Of a stretch of DNA of 64,000 bases, positions 53,823-64,000 are shown piece after piece. Position numbers and translations under genes: made by a program. Source of the DNA: Pontibacillus yanchengensis (GTDB taxonomy: Bacteria; Bacillota; Bacilli; Bacillales; BH030062); NCBI RefSeq assembly GCF_009856295.1, contig NZ_WMEU01000004.1, positions 62,001 to 126,000 of the forward strand. Direction: 5' to 3'. Numbering within the stretch: the stretch's first letter is position 1; every line of letters begins with the position of its first letter. Below the pieces are notes generated by a model. The model was not told the origin of the DNA and searched no databases. It saw only the letters and a program-made list of their open reading frames with translations.

Positions 53823-55736
53823 GTGGTAGTTAATACAGCATTTGAGCATGATGTTTATTTATTTCACCAAGGTAATCTTCGTTATAGCTATCAGCTTCTC
53901 GGGGCACATGCAGTAACTCAAAATGGAGAAAATGGGATCCGTTTTGCTGTTTGGGCACCAAACGCTGTTCAGGTAAGTGTAGTAGGAATGTTTAACAATT
54001 GGGATGGTCGCGAACATCAAATGGTCAAGCTTAATGACAATGGGATATGGTACATCTTTATTCCAAGGTTAGAAAAAGGAACAATCTATAAGTATGAGAT
54101 ATTAACTGCGCATGGACATTTATCACTGAAAGCAGACCCTTATGCATTTTCGAGTGAGTTACGTCCAAATACTGCTTCTGTCGTTTATCCTCTAGAACCC
54201 TATGAGTGGGGTGATGGAGAATGGATGAAGCATAGACAACAAACCAATCTCTATGAATCTCCTATGTCTATCTATGAGCTTCATTTAGGTTCTTGGAAGT
54301 ATATTGAAGAAGAAGTGTTCTATACATATAGAGAGTATGCAGATATGGTCATTCCTTACGTGAAGGAGCTTGGCTATACGCACATTGAACTCCTACCGTT
54401 GACGGAGCATCCCTTTGATCGTTCTTGGGGATATCAAGCCACAGGATATTTTGCTGTAACGTCTCGTTACGGAACACCTGATGATTTTCGGTACTTTGTA
54501 GATCAGTGTCACCAAAATGGGATTGGGGTTATTCTAGATTGGGTTCCAGGTCATTTTTGTAAAGATCAGCATGGTTTAAGAAGATTTGATGGAGAACCGT
54601 TATACGAATATTCCAACCCTAGTAAAGCGGAGAAGACGCAGTGGGGTACGTTGACATTTGATTTTGGCAGAAATGAAGTACAAAGCTTTCTAATCTCTAA
54701 TGCAATTTACTGGTTGAAGGAGTATCACTTAGATGGGTTGCGTGTAGATGCGGTAGCAAGCATGTTATACCTTGATTTTGGTAAAGAAGAAGGTGAGTGG
54801 GAACTAAACGAATATGGTGGACGAGAGAATATTGAAGCAGTGTCCTTTATTAAGAAGATGAATGAAGCCATTTTTGAAGAGGTCCCAAATGTACTGATGA
54901 TGGCAGAAGAATCAACTTCATGGCCTTTAGTCAGTGCTCCAACGTATATTGGTGGGCTTGGTTTTAATTATAAATGGAACATGGGCTGGATGAATGACAT
55001 GCTGAAATACATGGAAATGGATCCAATCCATCGAAAATATCATCACAATTTAATTACATTTTCTCTGTTTTATGCGTTTTCCGAGAACTTTGTATTGCCG
55101 ATTTCCCATGATGAAGTCGTTCATGGGAAGAAATCGTTATTAAATAAAATGCCAGGTGATTATTGGAAGAAATTCGCAAGCTTACGAGCGTTTTTAGCTT
55201 TTATGTATGCTCATCCTGGGAAGAAACTGCTATTCATGGGAAGCGAATTTGGTCAGTTTGATGAGTGGAAGGACATGGAGGATTTGGACTGGGAGTTATT
55301 AGATTATGAATCTCATGCTTCTACTTTAGAATATATGAAACAACTTCATAAACTGTACAAGGATATGCCAGCTTTATGGGAGTTAGATCATGAACAAGAA
55401 GGTTTTGAGTGGATTGATCCTCATAATTACGAACAGAGTGTCATATCATTCGTTCGTAATAGTCGTTCTTCTAATGATCAATTAGTGGTTGTGTGTAATT
55501 TCACACCTCAGGTACATCATGATTACAGAGTAGGCGTGCCTAAGGTGGGTTCATATAAAGAAGTGTTCACAAGTGATGCAACGCATTTCGGTGGCTCTGG
55601 CCAAACCAATGGACGTCTTTTAGAAACGATACCTGAACCATGGCAAGGACAACATCAGCATATATCGATGACCATCCCACCACTTGCCGTTAGCTTCTTG
55701 AAGCGAACTTCTACACCAAAGGAGGAAAATGCATGA
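53823..55736 (+). CDS. glgB: 1,4-alpha-glucan branching enzyme
   Basis: A 637-residue GH13 enzyme making alpha-1,6 branches in glycogen. CBM48-type N-terminal domain (about 30-115), then the barrel with the nucleophile D309 ([15 protein letters not shown]), acid E362 ([10 protein letters not shown]) and [31 protein letters not shown] is typical. GTG 53823 is the start, with AAGGAG 6 nt before. First gene of glgB-glgC-glgD-glgA-glgP-GH13; overlaps glgC (ATGA). Confidence 0.96.
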   Translation: MVVNTAFEHDVYLFHQGNLRYSYQLLGAHAVTQNGENGIRFAVWAPNAVQVSVVGMFNNWDGREHQMVKLNDNGIWYIFIPRLEKGTIYKYEILTAHGHLSLKADPYAFSSELRPNTASVVYPLEPYEWGDGEWMKHRQQTNLYESPMSIYELHLGSWKYIEEEVFYTYREYADMVIPYVKELGYTHIELLPLTEHPFDRSWGYQATGYFAVTSRYGTPDDFRYFVDQCHQNGIGVILDWVPGHFCKDQHGLRRFDGEPLYEYSNPSKAEKTQWGTLTFDFGRNEVQSFLISNAIYWLKEYHLDGLRVDAVASMLYLDFGKEEGEWELNEYGGRENIEAVSFIKKMNEAIFEEVPNVLMMAEESTSWPLVSAPTYIGGLGFNYKWNMGWMNDMLKYMEMDPIHRKYHHNLITFSLFYAFSENFVLPISHDEVVHGKKSLLNKMPGDYWKKFASLRAFLAFMYAHPGKKLLFMGSEFGQFDEWKDMEDLDWELLDYESHASTLEYMKQLHKLYKDMPALWELDHEQEGFEWIDPHNYEQSVISFVRNSRSSNDQLVVVCNFTPQVHHDYRVGVPKVGSYKEVFTSDATHFGGSGQTNGRLLETIPEPWQGQHQHISMTIPPLAVSFLKRTSTPKEENA

Positions 55737-56893
55737 AACAAAAAGAATGTGTAGCCATGCTTTTGGCAGGTGGCCAAGGAACTAGACTAAAATCCTTAAC
55801 AAAGCAAATTGCCAAACCGGCAGTTTATTTTGGAGGGAAGTATCGAATTATCGATTTCCCTCTTAGTAATTGTACAAATTCAGGCATTGATACAGTTGGT
55901 GTATTAACGCAATATGAGCCGTTAATTTTGAATGATTACATTGGAATAGGCTCTTCATGGGATCTAGATCGCAAATTTGGTGGTGTATCTGTCCTTCCTC
56001 CATATATGCAAGCTGATGGTGGTGATTGGTACAAGGGGACCGCAAATGCTATTTATCGAAATATTAAATTCTTAAACCAATATGAGCCAGAGCATGTGCT
56101 CATTCTATCTGGTGATCATATTTACAAAATGGATTATGAAGAGATGCTTGATTATCATAAGACAACAGAAGCGGATGCGACTATCTCTGTATTAGAAGTT
56201 CCTTGGGCGGATGCAAGTCGCTTTGGAATTATGAATACGAATGAAAGCGGTCGTATTGTTGATTTTGATGAAAAGCCAGCTTACCCATTAAATAACCTCG
56301 CTTCTATGGGTGTTTATATTTTTAAATGGGATGTATTAAAGCAGTACTTAATCGAAGATGAGCAAGATCCAAATTCCTCTCATGACTTCGGTAAAGATAT
56401 TATCCCTGCATTTCTAAATGATCAAAAGCGCATGATGGCGTACACATTTAAGGGGTATTGGAAGGATGTTGGTACAGTAGATAGTCTTTGGGAAGCAAAT
56501 ATGGATTTACTAAGCGAAAATCCTGAGCTTAACCTTAATGACTACTCCTGGCAGATTTATTCGAAAAATCCGAATCAACCAGCTCAATATATTGCACCAA
56601 CAGCATACGTACGTAACGCATTGATCAATGAAGGGTGTCGGATACATGGAACGGTGGACACGTCCGTTATCTTCTACGGAGTCCACATGGAAGATAGTGC
56701 ACTCGTAAAAGATTCCGTCATTATGCCAAATGTGAAGATTGGAAAGAACGTGAAAATCTATCGCTCTCTTATTGCAGAGGGAAGTGTGATTGAAGATAAT
56801 ACTGTCATTGGAAATCCTGAACCAGACAGTGATATTACCTTACATGCAGAAGAAGGTAGCGTTATGGCGACGAACTATGCTGTTACGAATTAA
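55733..56893 (+). CDS. glgC: Glucose-1-phosphate adenylyltransferase, catalytic subunit
   Basis: A 386-residue ADP-glucose pyrophosphorylase. The nucleotide loop [14 protein letters not shown], substrate site [20 protein letters not shown] and metal site [12 protein letters not shown] are intact. The C-terminal part has left-handed beta-helix repeats (about 290-375). It forms ADP-glucose for GlgA, with GlgD as partner. It overlaps glgB by 4 nt and glgD follows after 13 nt. Confidence 0.96.
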   Translation: MKQKECVAMLLAGGQGTRLKSLTKQIAKPAVYFGGKYRIIDFPLSNCTNSGIDTVGVLTQYEPLILNDYIGIGSSWDLDRKFGGVSVLPPYMQADGGDWYKGTANAIYRNIKFLNQYEPEHVLILSGDHIYKMDYEEMLDYHKTTEADATISVLEVPWADASRFGIMNTNESGRIVDFDEKPAYPLNNLASMGVYIFKWDVLKQYLIEDEQDPNSSHDFGKDIIPAFLNDQKRMMAYTFKGYWKDVGTVDSLWEANMDLLSENPELNLNDYSWQIYSKNPNQPAQYIAPTAYVRNALINEGCRIHGTVDTSVIFYGVHMEDSALVKDSVIMPNVKIGKNVKIYRSLIAEGSVIEDNTVIGNPEPDSDITLHAEEGSVMATNYAVTN

Positions 56894-56906
56894 CGAGGGG
56901 GATATT

Positions 56907-58013
56907 ATGGATCGTATAGCTGGAATTATAAATTTAGATCATGAGCAGGATTTGCTAGATGAATTAACGTATTTCAGGTGTGGGGCAGCGGTTCCATTTG
57001 GTGGACGCTATCGTATGATTGATTTTGCTATATCTAATATGGCGAACTCTCGTATTGAATCCATCGCCGTATTTGCCCGTCGAAAATATCGCTCATTAAT
57101 GGACCATCTTGAGCAAGGAAAGGCGTGGGATCTCGACCGTAGAAGCGGAGGGCTGTTTATTCTTCCTCCTGATTGGAATGATCCTACTGATATCTCTCGA
57201 GGTGATCTTCAACACTTCCATAATAATATGGACTTTATTAATCGTGCACGCGCTGATTATATATTAGTGTCAGGTTCACAAAATATTTGTAACATTAATT
57301 TTCAAGATGTACTAGAGGAGCATAAGGCAACAAATGCAGATGTGACGGTCATCTATAAAGATGTAGATGAATTATATCCGGAGCACCGCCTAGCGCACAA
57401 ACTTAGTATAGATGAACAGAACCGGGTATTGGATATTCATAATGACCAAAAGAATACTAAGGTTTACATGGATATGTATTTGGTTGAGAAGAATTACATG
57501 AACGAATTGATTGAAGCAAGTATTGCCCATGGTCATTCTCATTTCTTCCTAGAGGGGATTAAAGGTAGATTACAAGAGATGAATGTCCATGCTTATGAAT
57601 ATAAAGGGACTCATGCCCTTGTAAATTCAATAGAGAGTTATTTTCGTAATAGCAGAAAACTACTAGATCGGGAAGAGCATGATGGTCTTTTTAAAGAAGA
57701 CTCTCCAATCTTAACAAAAGTCAAGAATGAGGCTCCAGCTAAGTATTTACAAGACTCTGATGTAAAAAATACATTAGTCGCCAATGGCTGTCTCATTCAT
57801 GGACATGTAGAAGATAGTATTCTATTTCGTGGTGTAAAAATAGGAAAAGGCGCCGTTGTTAAGAACTCTATCATTATGCAGCGATGTGAGGTTGAGGATA
57901 ATGCGGTGCTTGAAAATGTCATTATTGATAAAGATTGCAAGATTACAGGAGGACGCACCTTTATAGGGGCTCCTGAGAAGCCATATGTTTTAGCGAAGCG
58001 AAAATCTATGTAA
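56907..58013 (+). CDS. glgD: GlgD, regulatory-type subunit of ADP-glucose pyrophosphorylase
   Basis: A 368-residue homologue of GlgC. The N-terminal nucleotide loop of GlgC is replaced: the protein starts MDRIAGIINLDHEQDLLDEL without GGQGTRL. The metal site GD is absent too (VSGSQNICNINF). It keeps AVPFGGRYRMIDFAISNM and the C-terminal beta-helix. Such GlgD proteins have little activity alone but improve GlgC in a GlgCD complex. ATG 56907 follows GAGGGGGA; a longer frame upstream overlaps glgC and is not used. Confidence 0.93.
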   Translation: MDRIAGIINLDHEQDLLDELTYFRCGAAVPFGGRYRMIDFAISNMANSRIESIAVFARRKYRSLMDHLEQGKAWDLDRRSGGLFILPPDWNDPTDISRGDLQHFHNNMDFINRARADYILVSGSQNICNINFQDVLEEHKATNADVTVIYKDVDELYPEHRLAHKLSIDEQNRVLDIHNDQKNTKVYMDMYLVEKNYMNELIEASIAHGHSHFFLEGIKGRLQEMNVHAYEYKGTHALVNSIESYFRNSRKLLDREEHDGLFKEDSPILTKVKNEAPAKYLQDSDVKNTLVANGCLIHGHVEDSILFRGVKIGKGAVVKNSIIMQRCEVEDNAVLENVIIDKDCKITGGRTFIGAPEKPYVLAKRKSM

Positions 58014-58021
58014 GTCATCAC

Positions 58022-58059
58022 AGGACTGTCTGAACCCATTATTCTGGCAGTCCTTTTTT
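58022..58059 (+). terminator. Terminator-like hairpin inside the glycogen operon (glgD-glgA)
   Basis: AGGACTG (about 58,023-58,029) and CAGTCCT are perfectly complementary around a ~20-nt loop, followed by six T residues. It would reduce transcription of glgA and glgP relative to glgBCD, or glgA may have its own promoter. Confidence 0.72.
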
Positions 58060-58100
58060 ACAATAATATGTTTTATAAATTATGAAGGAGTGACGTACAC

Positions 58101-59555
58101 GTGAAAGTATTAATGGTTGGATCCGAATGTACACCTTTTATCAAATCTGGAGGATTGGCAGACGTATTAGGTTCGCTGCCACAAGCTCTTCAAGAGCAAG
58201 GTACAGATGTACGTGTTATATTACCAAAGTATCAGGAAATGAAAGATGAGTGGAAAGAACAGCTGATGCATCTGGATGAACTGAACGTGCATATGGGATG
58301 GCGAAATCAATATGCAGGTATTGAATACTTGGAACATAATGGGGTTATCTTCTACTTTATCGATAATGAATACTACTTTAAGCGCTCAAACCTTTATGGA
58401 TATGGTGATGAAGCAGAGCGTTTTGTCTTTTTTAATCGTGCCGTTATGGAGATGATTCGTGCGTTGGAGATGGAATGGATTCCAGATGTTATCCATTGTC
58501 ACGACTGGCAAACTGGTTTAATTCCTGTTCTGTTACATACTCACTATGAAAATGATGAGTTGTTCCAAGGTATAAAAACAGTATTTACGATTCATAATTT
58601 AAAATATCAGGGAATTTTCCCTCAATCTGTTTTACATGACTTAATCGACTTAGATGAGGGTATGATGATAGAAGACGGGATGGAATTTTTCGGAGATATT
58701 AATTTTATGAAAGGTGCCCTCAACTACGCTGATACCATTACTACGGTTAGTGAAACCTACGCAAAAGAGATTCAAACACCTTATTATGGGGAAAACCTAG
58801 ATGGAGTATTACGTAAACGCGCTGATCAACTAGTTGGCATTGTAAATGGAATCAATGATAAAGATTACAATCCAATGAGAGATGACGCGCTAGAATTTCC
58901 ATACCGTAGTTCCTTAACGAAGAAACGCCAAAACAAAATGTGGCTCCAGGAACAGCTCGGGTTACCTGTAAAAAAAGATGTACCGATGATTGGTATTGTA
59001 TCTAGACTAGTAGAACAAAAGGGATTCGATCTTATTGGTAGAGTAATTGATGAATTATTACATGAAGAAGACATCCAAATTGTATTACTAGGTACAGGTG
59101 AGTACCAATATGAACAAATGCTTCAGTGGGCACAAGATCGTCACCCAACCAAAATGTCTACCAATATCCAGTTTTCTGAGACGCTTTCCCGTCAAGTATA
59201 TGCAGCAAGTGATTTATTTTTAATGCCTTCTAGGTTTGAACCTTGTGGTATTGGTCAATTAATTGCACTTCGTTATCTTACTGTACCAATTGTTCGTGAA
59301 ACAGGTGGTTTAGCAGATACAGTACATGCATTCAACGAAAACACCGAAGAGGGAAATGGCTTTACCTTCACCAATTACAATGCTCATGACATGTTATTCA
59401 CAATCAGACGAGCATTAGAGCTTTATCAAGATATGCCTACGTGGCAACAACTGGTGAAGAATATAATCAAAAGCCAATTCTCTTGGAAGTATTCTGCTAG
59501 CCAATATATTGATTTATACAACTCGATACGTGTATATGAATCAATGGAAAAGTAG
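58101..59555 (+). CDS. glgA: Glycogen synthase (ADP-glucose type)
   Basis: A 484-residue GT5 glucosyltransferase. The ADP-glucose loop PFIKSGGLADVLGSLP is the KTGGL motif. HCHDWQTGLIPV, and the C-terminal site SRFEPCGIGQLIALRY with the catalytic Glu and TGGLADTV, are intact. It extends alpha-1,4 chains. GTG 58101 is the start, with AAGGAG upstream. It follows a terminator-like hairpin and is followed directly by glgP. Confidence 0.95.
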   Translation: MKVLMVGSECTPFIKSGGLADVLGSLPQALQEQGTDVRVILPKYQEMKDEWKEQLMHLDELNVHMGWRNQYAGIEYLEHNGVIFYFIDNEYYFKRSNLYGYGDEAERFVFFNRAVMEMIRALEMEWIPDVIHCHDWQTGLIPVLLHTHYENDELFQGIKTVFTIHNLKYQGIFPQSVLHDLIDLDEGMMIEDGMEFFGDINFMKGALNYADTITTVSETYAKEIQTPYYGENLDGVLRKRADQLVGIVNGINDKDYNPMRDDALEFPYRSSLTKKRQNKMWLQEQLGLPVKKDVPMIGIVSRLVEQKGFDLIGRVIDELLHEEDIQIVLLGTGEYQYEQMLQWAQDRHPTKMSTNIQFSETLSRQVYAASDLFLMPSRFEPCGIGQLIALRYLTVPIVRETGGLADTVHAFNENTEEGNGFTFTNYNAHDMLFTIRRALELYQDMPTWQQLVKNIIKSQFSWKYSASQYIDLYNSIRVYESMEK

Positions 59556-59581
59556 TGGAGTATGAATGGAGGAAAACTATC

Positions 59582-62020
59582 ATGTTCAGCGAGAAAGAGG
59601 AATTTAAGAAAGCTTTTTCAAGAAAGCTACAAGCAGAGCTTGGAGTATATGTAGAAAATGCCACAGAATTTGATATTTATAGAGCTCTTGGATCGCTGGT
59701 ACAGGATAAGATAGGGGAAGGTTGGCTTCAAACCCAACAGCAGTATAAGGATAAGAAAGAAAAACAAGTTTATTATTTTTCTATGGAGTTCCTGATGGGG
59801 CGACTGCTCGGGAATAACTTGCTCAATTTGCAAGTACTGGAAATGGTAGAAGAAGGCCTAAGTGATTACGGATTTTCGTTATCTAGAATTGAAGATCAGG
59901 AGCATGACGCTGGCTTAGGTAACGGAGGCTTAGGTCGATTAGCGGCATGTTTCTTAGATTCGTTGGCGTCGTTGGAATTACCAGGTCATGGATGCGGATT
60001 GCGCTATCGGTATGGCATGTTCGATCAACGATTTATGAATGGCTACCAAGTAGAGCTTCCAGATAATTGGCTATCGGATCAATTTATTTGGGAGGTACGT
60101 CGACCAGAAGAAGCCATAGAAGTGAAGTTTGGTGGTCACGTATCAACGGCTAATAATGGATCAGGTGAGCTTGCGTTCCGTTATAAGAATTATAACACCC
60201 TTCGTGCTGTTCCTTACGACGTACCTGTAGTAGGGTATAACAATGAAGTCGTCAACACACTGAGGCTTTGGTCAGCTGAGCCGACGGAGAAGGATATTCT
60301 TACAGTTGCCAAGCAACAAAATGATTATACAAATATGTTGAATCATCAACGCTCATTGGAGTCGATTTCCGATTTCTTATATCCTGATGATTCTACTGAT
60401 GAAGGAAAGACGCTGCGTTTGAAGCAAGAGTATTTTCTTGTATCTTCTGGTGTGCAGAGTGCTGTTCGACAGTTTGAACAATTAGAATTACCTTGGTCTT
60501 CGTTCTCAAATCAAGTCGCCCTTCATATTAATGATACACACCCAGCATTGGTGATTCCTGAACTGATGCGTATTCTCCTAGATGAGAAGGAACTAGGTTG
60601 GGAGGAAGCATGGGAGGTTACGCAATCGACTGTTTCCTATACGAACCATACAACGTTAAGTGAAGCGCTTGAAACGTGGCCTGTTGATCTAGTTCGTAAC
60701 CTACTACCGAGAATTTTTATGATTATTGAAGAAATGAATGAACGGTTTTGCCAATCGCTATGGAAAACCTACCCTGGTGATTTTGACCGTATTGCGAGCT
60801 TAGCCATTATTGCAGATGGACAGGTGAAAATGGCTCATTTATCGATTGTCGGGAGCCATAGCATTAATGGTGTGGCAAAACTTCATACAGAAATACTGAA
60901 AAAACGAGAAATGAAAACATTCTTCGAGACCTTCCCAAACCGTTTCACAAATAAGACCAATGGTATTACGCACCGCCGCTGGTTAATGCACGCCAATAGA
61001 CCTCTATCCCAACTCATCTCAGATCATATTGGCGAACAGTGGAAAGACCATCCTGAACAGTTAACAGATCTACTAGCAAAACAAGAAGATCCTTCCCTCT
61101 TAGATAGCCTATATGATGTAAAACAACAAAATAAGGAGTCCTTCGCGAATTGGGTGCACAAAGAAACAGGAATTATGGTTGATTCATCATCAATCTTTGA
61201 TGTTCATATCAAGCGACTTCATGGTTACAAACGACAGTTACTTAATGCGCTTCATATCATGCACTTATACAATGAGATTAAATCAGGACATGCGAGAAAC
61301 ATGGTCCCAAGAACGTTCTTTTTTGGTGCCAAGGCAGCACCTGGGTATCATTTTGCTAAGAAAGTTATTAAGCTCATCAATCGCATATCCGATGTCGTCA
61401 ATAATGACACAGATGTGAATGAACAGTTGAATGTTGTCTTTTTAGAAAATTATTCTGTGTCTATGGCTGAGAGAATCATTCCAGCGGCGAACATAAGCGA
61501 ACAAATTTCAACTGCAAGCAAAGAAGCATCTGGAACAGGTAATATGAAACTCATGATGAATGGTGCGTTAACAATAGGCACGCTTGATGGAGCAAATATT
61601 GAGATCAATGAAGTCGTTGGAGATAATAACATGTACACCTTTGGGCTCCGATCCAATGAAATTCTTCGTTATTATAAAGAAGGCGGATATTCATCAAAAG
61701 AAGTGTACGATACTGATGAACGTATTCGACACACGTTAGATCAATTGATTCATTATAGCCCTTTTTCAAAAGGGGAAACAGAGTTCAAGGATTTGTATGA
61801 TGCCCTTCTCACATACAATGATGAGTTTTTTGTACTCAAAGACTTTGCTAGCTATGTAGAGGCGCAGCAGCAGATTGATGACGATTATAAGCAAACAAGA
61901 GAATGGTGTAGGAAAAGCTTGATTAATATCGCTCACTCAGGAAAATTCTCAAGCGATCAGACCATTCAGTCCTATGCATCAGATATATGGCGTTTACAGC
62001 AAGTGAAAACGTTACGTTGA
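59582..62020 (+). CDS. glgP: Glycogen phosphorylase
   Basis: A 812-residue GT35 enzyme that releases glucose-1-phosphate from glycogen. The PLP lysine is K656 in EASGTGNMKLMMNGAL; GNGGLGRLAACFLDSLA and NKTNGITHRRWL are typical. A frame begins 9 codons earlier, inside the glgA end, but ATG 59582 has GGAGG at a normal distance. Fifth gene of the operon, with the breakdown function encoded together with synthesis. Confidence 0.96.
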   Translation: MFSEKEEFKKAFSRKLQAELGVYVENATEFDIYRALGSLVQDKIGEGWLQTQQQYKDKKEKQVYYFSMEFLMGRLLGNNLLNLQVLEMVEEGLSDYGFSLSRIEDQEHDAGLGNGGLGRLAACFLDSLASLELPGHGCGLRYRYGMFDQRFMNGYQVELPDNWLSDQFIWEVRRPEEAIEVKFGGHVSTANNGSGELAFRYKNYNTLRAVPYDVPVVGYNNEVVNTLRLWSAEPTEKDILTVAKQQNDYTNMLNHQRSLESISDFLYPDDSTDEGKTLRLKQEYFLVSSGVQSAVRQFEQLELPWSSFSNQVALHINDTHPALVIPELMRILLDEKELGWEEAWEVTQSTVSYTNHTTLSEALETWPVDLVRNLLPRIFMIIEEMNERFCQSLWKTYPGDFDRIASLAIIADGQVKMAHLSIVGSHSINGVAKLHTEILKKREMKTFFETFPNRFTNKTNGITHRRWLMHANRPLSQLISDHIGEQWKDHPEQLTDLLAKQEDPSLLDSLYDVKQQNKESFANWVHKETGIMVDSSSIFDVHIKRLHGYKRQLLNALHIMHLYNEIKSGHARNMVPRTFFFGAKAAPGYHFAKKVIKLINRISDVVNNDTDVNEQLNVVFLENYSVSMAERIIPAANISEQISTASKEASGTGNMKLMMNGALTIGTLDGANIEINEVVGDNNMYTFGLRSNEILRYYKEGGYSSKEVYDTDERIRHTLDQLIHYSPFSKGETEFKDLYDALLTYNDEFFVLKDFASYVEAQQQIDDDYKQTREWCRKSLINIAHSGKFSSDQTIQSYASDIWRLQQVKTLR

Positions 62021-62041
62021 TCGATTAAAGGAGGACATTAT

Positions 62042-63958
62042 GTGAAGCAGCATGACATGTATCATAATAGCTTTTTACAGTCTTATAGGGAGCCTTTCGG
62101 TGCTGCACCGAGAGGCTCAAACGTTTCATTAACGATTGATGTCCACAATCACCATCAGGTTCAAAAGGTAATTGTCCATTATATTTATGATAAATCTGAT
62201 GAAGAACAAACGAAGGAACTGGATTTATATAGTGAAAAGCATTACTACAACAGTTTCGAGGCGACCATAAAAATGCCGGATGAGCCTCAACTGGTTTGGT
62301 ATTATTTTGAGATTGTATTAGAAGAATACACGTTTTTCTACGGACGCTTATCGATTGAAGAAAGTGGAGAAGGCGTTTTATATGAACACATCCCTCCGTC
62401 TTGGCAAATAACGGTGTACGACCCAGAGTACCAGACACCTAGGTGGTGGAAAAATGCCACCATGTATCAAATCTTTCCTGATCGATTCCATGTAGAAGGA
62501 GATCCGGAACTCGAGAAAGCTCCAAAATCGAGTTTAATGCATACGCATTGGGAGAATGATCCATATTACATTAGAGATGAGAATGGAGGAGTTGTTCGAT
62601 GGGACTTTTTCGGCGGGAACATCCAAGGCATTATACATAAATTAGATTATATCAAATCGCTAGGGGTTACCGTCATTTACTTGAACCCTATATTTGAAGC
62701 TGAAAGCAACCATCGATATGATACAGGGGATTATCATAAGATTGATCTATTACTAGGCACAAAAGAAGACTTTGAACAGCTTATCGCTGAAGCGAAAGAT
62801 AGAGGCATCGAAATTATGTTGGATGGTGTATTTAGCCATACAGGTAGTAATAGTATCTATTTCAATCAAAGAAATGAATACGATTCTCTAGGCGCATATC
62901 AATCCAAATCATCTCCCTACTATGATTGGTATATGTTCCATGAGTGGCCAGATGAGTATGAGGCGTGGTGGGGAGTAGGAACGTTACCTACGCTCAATAA
63001 GGAAGTGGAAAGCTATCAACAATTTCTCGTTCATAATGAAGACAGTGTCATAAAAACATGGCAACAATCTGGTATGAATCATTGGCGTCTGGATGTTGCG
63101 GATGAATTAACAGATGATCTAATTAGACAAATTTATCAGCAGTTGAAAACGAATGACGAATCTAGTGTTCTATTAGGTGAAGTGTGGGAAGATGCATCAA
63201 ATAAATCAGCCTATGGGAAACGAAGGGAGTATTTTCTTGGAGGCGTACTTGACTCCGTCATGAACTACCCACTTCGCGATTTAATGCTAGATTTTATCAA
63301 GGGGGAAGTAGACGCTTACTTCCTCCATCGTCGCTTACTCACGTTACGAGAGCATTATCCTAGAGAGTATTTTTATGCTTTAATGAACATGCTCTCTAGC
63401 CATGACGTAGAACGAGTTAAAACGATGCTCGATGCATTTTTGCCTGATGACTTATTGGATGAAGAACGAAGGAACATTATACAACAACAAGTCAAAGCTT
63501 TAAGTTTATGGCTCTACACGTTTCCTGGTATCCCATCTTTGTATTACGGAGATGAAGCGGGCGTGACAGGAGGAAAAGACCCCGATAATCGTAAGCCATT
63601 TCCTTGGGGGAGAGAAGAGAAAGAACTCGTGCATTGGTACACCAAAATTGGTCAATGGCGTAGCAACCACGCTGCCCTTCGAACAGGAAGCTTTAAACCT
63701 CATGCTTTACACGAGGATGTGTATGCATACGAGCGCTGGGTTAAAAATGGGGTGGATGAGTTCGGGAAGAAAGCCAATAACGAACACATGCTGTATCTCA
63801 TCAACCGTAACTACCAGGAAGAAATTGAAGTGACCTTGTCCATTAGAAAAGGAAGATGGCAGCACATGCTTGACCACCGAATGTTCCGTACTAAAAAAGG
63901 AAAGCTTACTATTACATTAGCTCCTTGTGAGAGTATGTTGTTGAGACATATACATTAG
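62042..63958 (+). CDS. GH13 alpha-glucosidase/neopullulanase-like enzyme
   Basis: A 638-residue cytoplasmic enzyme (no signal peptide). N-terminal beta domain (about 1-125, CBM34-like), then a GH13 barrel with nucleophile D351 (HWRLDVADEL), acid E380 (LLGEVWED) and D455 (LSSHDVERV). ATMYQIFPDRF at the barrel start is typical of neopullulanase and cyclomaltodextrinase-type enzymes. GGAGGACATTAT precedes GTG 62042. Last gene of the glycogen operon, where it likely trims dextrins left by GlgP. The exact specificity cannot be fixed. Confidence 0.9.
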   Translation: MKQHDMYHNSFLQSYREPFGAAPRGSNVSLTIDVHNHHQVQKVIVHYIYDKSDEEQTKELDLYSEKHYYNSFEATIKMPDEPQLVWYYFEIVLEEYTFFYGRLSIEESGEGVLYEHIPPSWQITVYDPEYQTPRWWKNATMYQIFPDRFHVEGDPELEKAPKSSLMHTHWENDPYYIRDENGGVVRWDFFGGNIQGIIHKLDYIKSLGVTVIYLNPIFEAESNHRYDTGDYHKIDLLLGTKEDFEQLIAEAKDRGIEIMLDGVFSHTGSNSIYFNQRNEYDSLGAYQSKSSPYYDWYMFHEWPDEYEAWWGVGTLPTLNKEVESYQQFLVHNEDSVIKTWQQSGMNHWRLDVADELTDDLIRQIYQQLKTNDESSVLLGEVWEDASNKSAYGKRREYFLGGVLDSVMNYPLRDLMLDFIKGEVDAYFLHRRLLTLREHYPREYFYALMNMLSSHDVERVKTMLDAFLPDDLLDEERRNIIQQQVKALSLWLYTFPGIPSLYYGDEAGVTGGKDPDNRKPFPWGREEKELVHWYTKIGQWRSNHAALRTGSFKPHALHEDVYAYERWVKNGVDEFGKKANNEHMLYLINRNYQEEIEVTLSIRKGRWQHMLDHRMFRTKKGKLTITLAPCESMLLRHIH

Positions 63959-63962
63959 ATAG

Positions 63963-64000
63963 AAGTCCTCTGGATGCTCCAAAGCAACCAGGGGATTTTT
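63963..64000 (+). terminator. Terminator of the glycogen operon
   Basis: TCCTCTGG and CCAGGGGA pair (one wobble) around a 13-nt loop and are followed by TTTTT at the window end. Confidence 0.82.

Overview
The window looks like the origin-proximal chromosome of a low-GC, endospore-former-type Firmicute, most likely a halotolerant member of the Bacillaceae (Halobacillus/Pontibacillus/Virgibacillus-like; genus not provable from sequence alone). The gene order gdpP-rplI-dnaC-purA-tRNAs-walRKHIJ-htrA-CxxH protein-rlmH is the classic Bacillus arrangement beside oriC. A BCCT betaine transporter, a haloarchaeal-type Dps and a Na+/H+ antiporter fit a salt-adapted lifestyle.

Layout. 1-4,580: end of gdpP, rplI, dnaC, purA and a Glu-Asp-Phe tRNA cluster. 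5,040-13,970: an LysM/G5/M23 cell-wall endopeptidase, then the WalRK cell-wall stress operon with HtrA and a small CxxC protein. 13,896-14,130: a cluster of DnaA boxes. 14,350-20,630: an insertion that separates this cluster from rlmH. It holds a truncated HAD gene, an NhaC/MleN-type antiporter with malic enzyme, a glutamate dehydrogenase, a DUF2269-like membrane protein and several copies of a dispersed structured repeat. 20,701-25,600: rlmH followed by what looks like a decayed SCC-like integration site: two further copies of the rlmH 3' end, gene remnants, a membrane diguanylate cyclase with a CBM-like sensor, and an aldo/keto reductase. 25,766-33,000: a tRNA dihydrouridine synthase, malate:quinone oxidoreductase, a hypothetical protein, two frameshifted genes (HEAT-like and lactate 2-monooxygenase-like) and the BCCT transporter. 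33,279-36,228: the des-desK-desR cold/membrane-fluidity system. 36,537-44,410: Dps-like protein and the arginine deiminase operon arcA-arcB-(broken dipeptidase)-arcD-arcC with the convergent regulator arcR. 44,670-49,540: an immune inhibitor A metalloprotease, a duplicated promoter module with a small orphan gene, and a solo TnpB insertion sequence. 49,570-53,311: uncharacterised small genes and an M20 dipeptidase. 53,823-63,958: the glycogen operon glgB-glgC-glgD-glgA-glgP plus a GH13 glucosidase.

How the genes work together. The left part is housekeeping: c-di-AMP turnover, ribosome, replication, purines and cell-wall homeostasis. The middle is central carbon and osmotic metabolism: malate and lactate oxidation, glutamate catabolism and betaine uptake. 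The right part covers energy from arginine under oxygen limitation (with a perfect Crp/Fnr-type site upstream), an extracellular protease, and carbon storage as glycogen.

The most unusual features are the dispersed repeat with a core found in both orientations, the SCC-like triplicated rlmH 3' end, the DnaA-box cluster, and the CBM-GGDEF protein. No CRISPR array, rRNA gene or complete prophage was seen.
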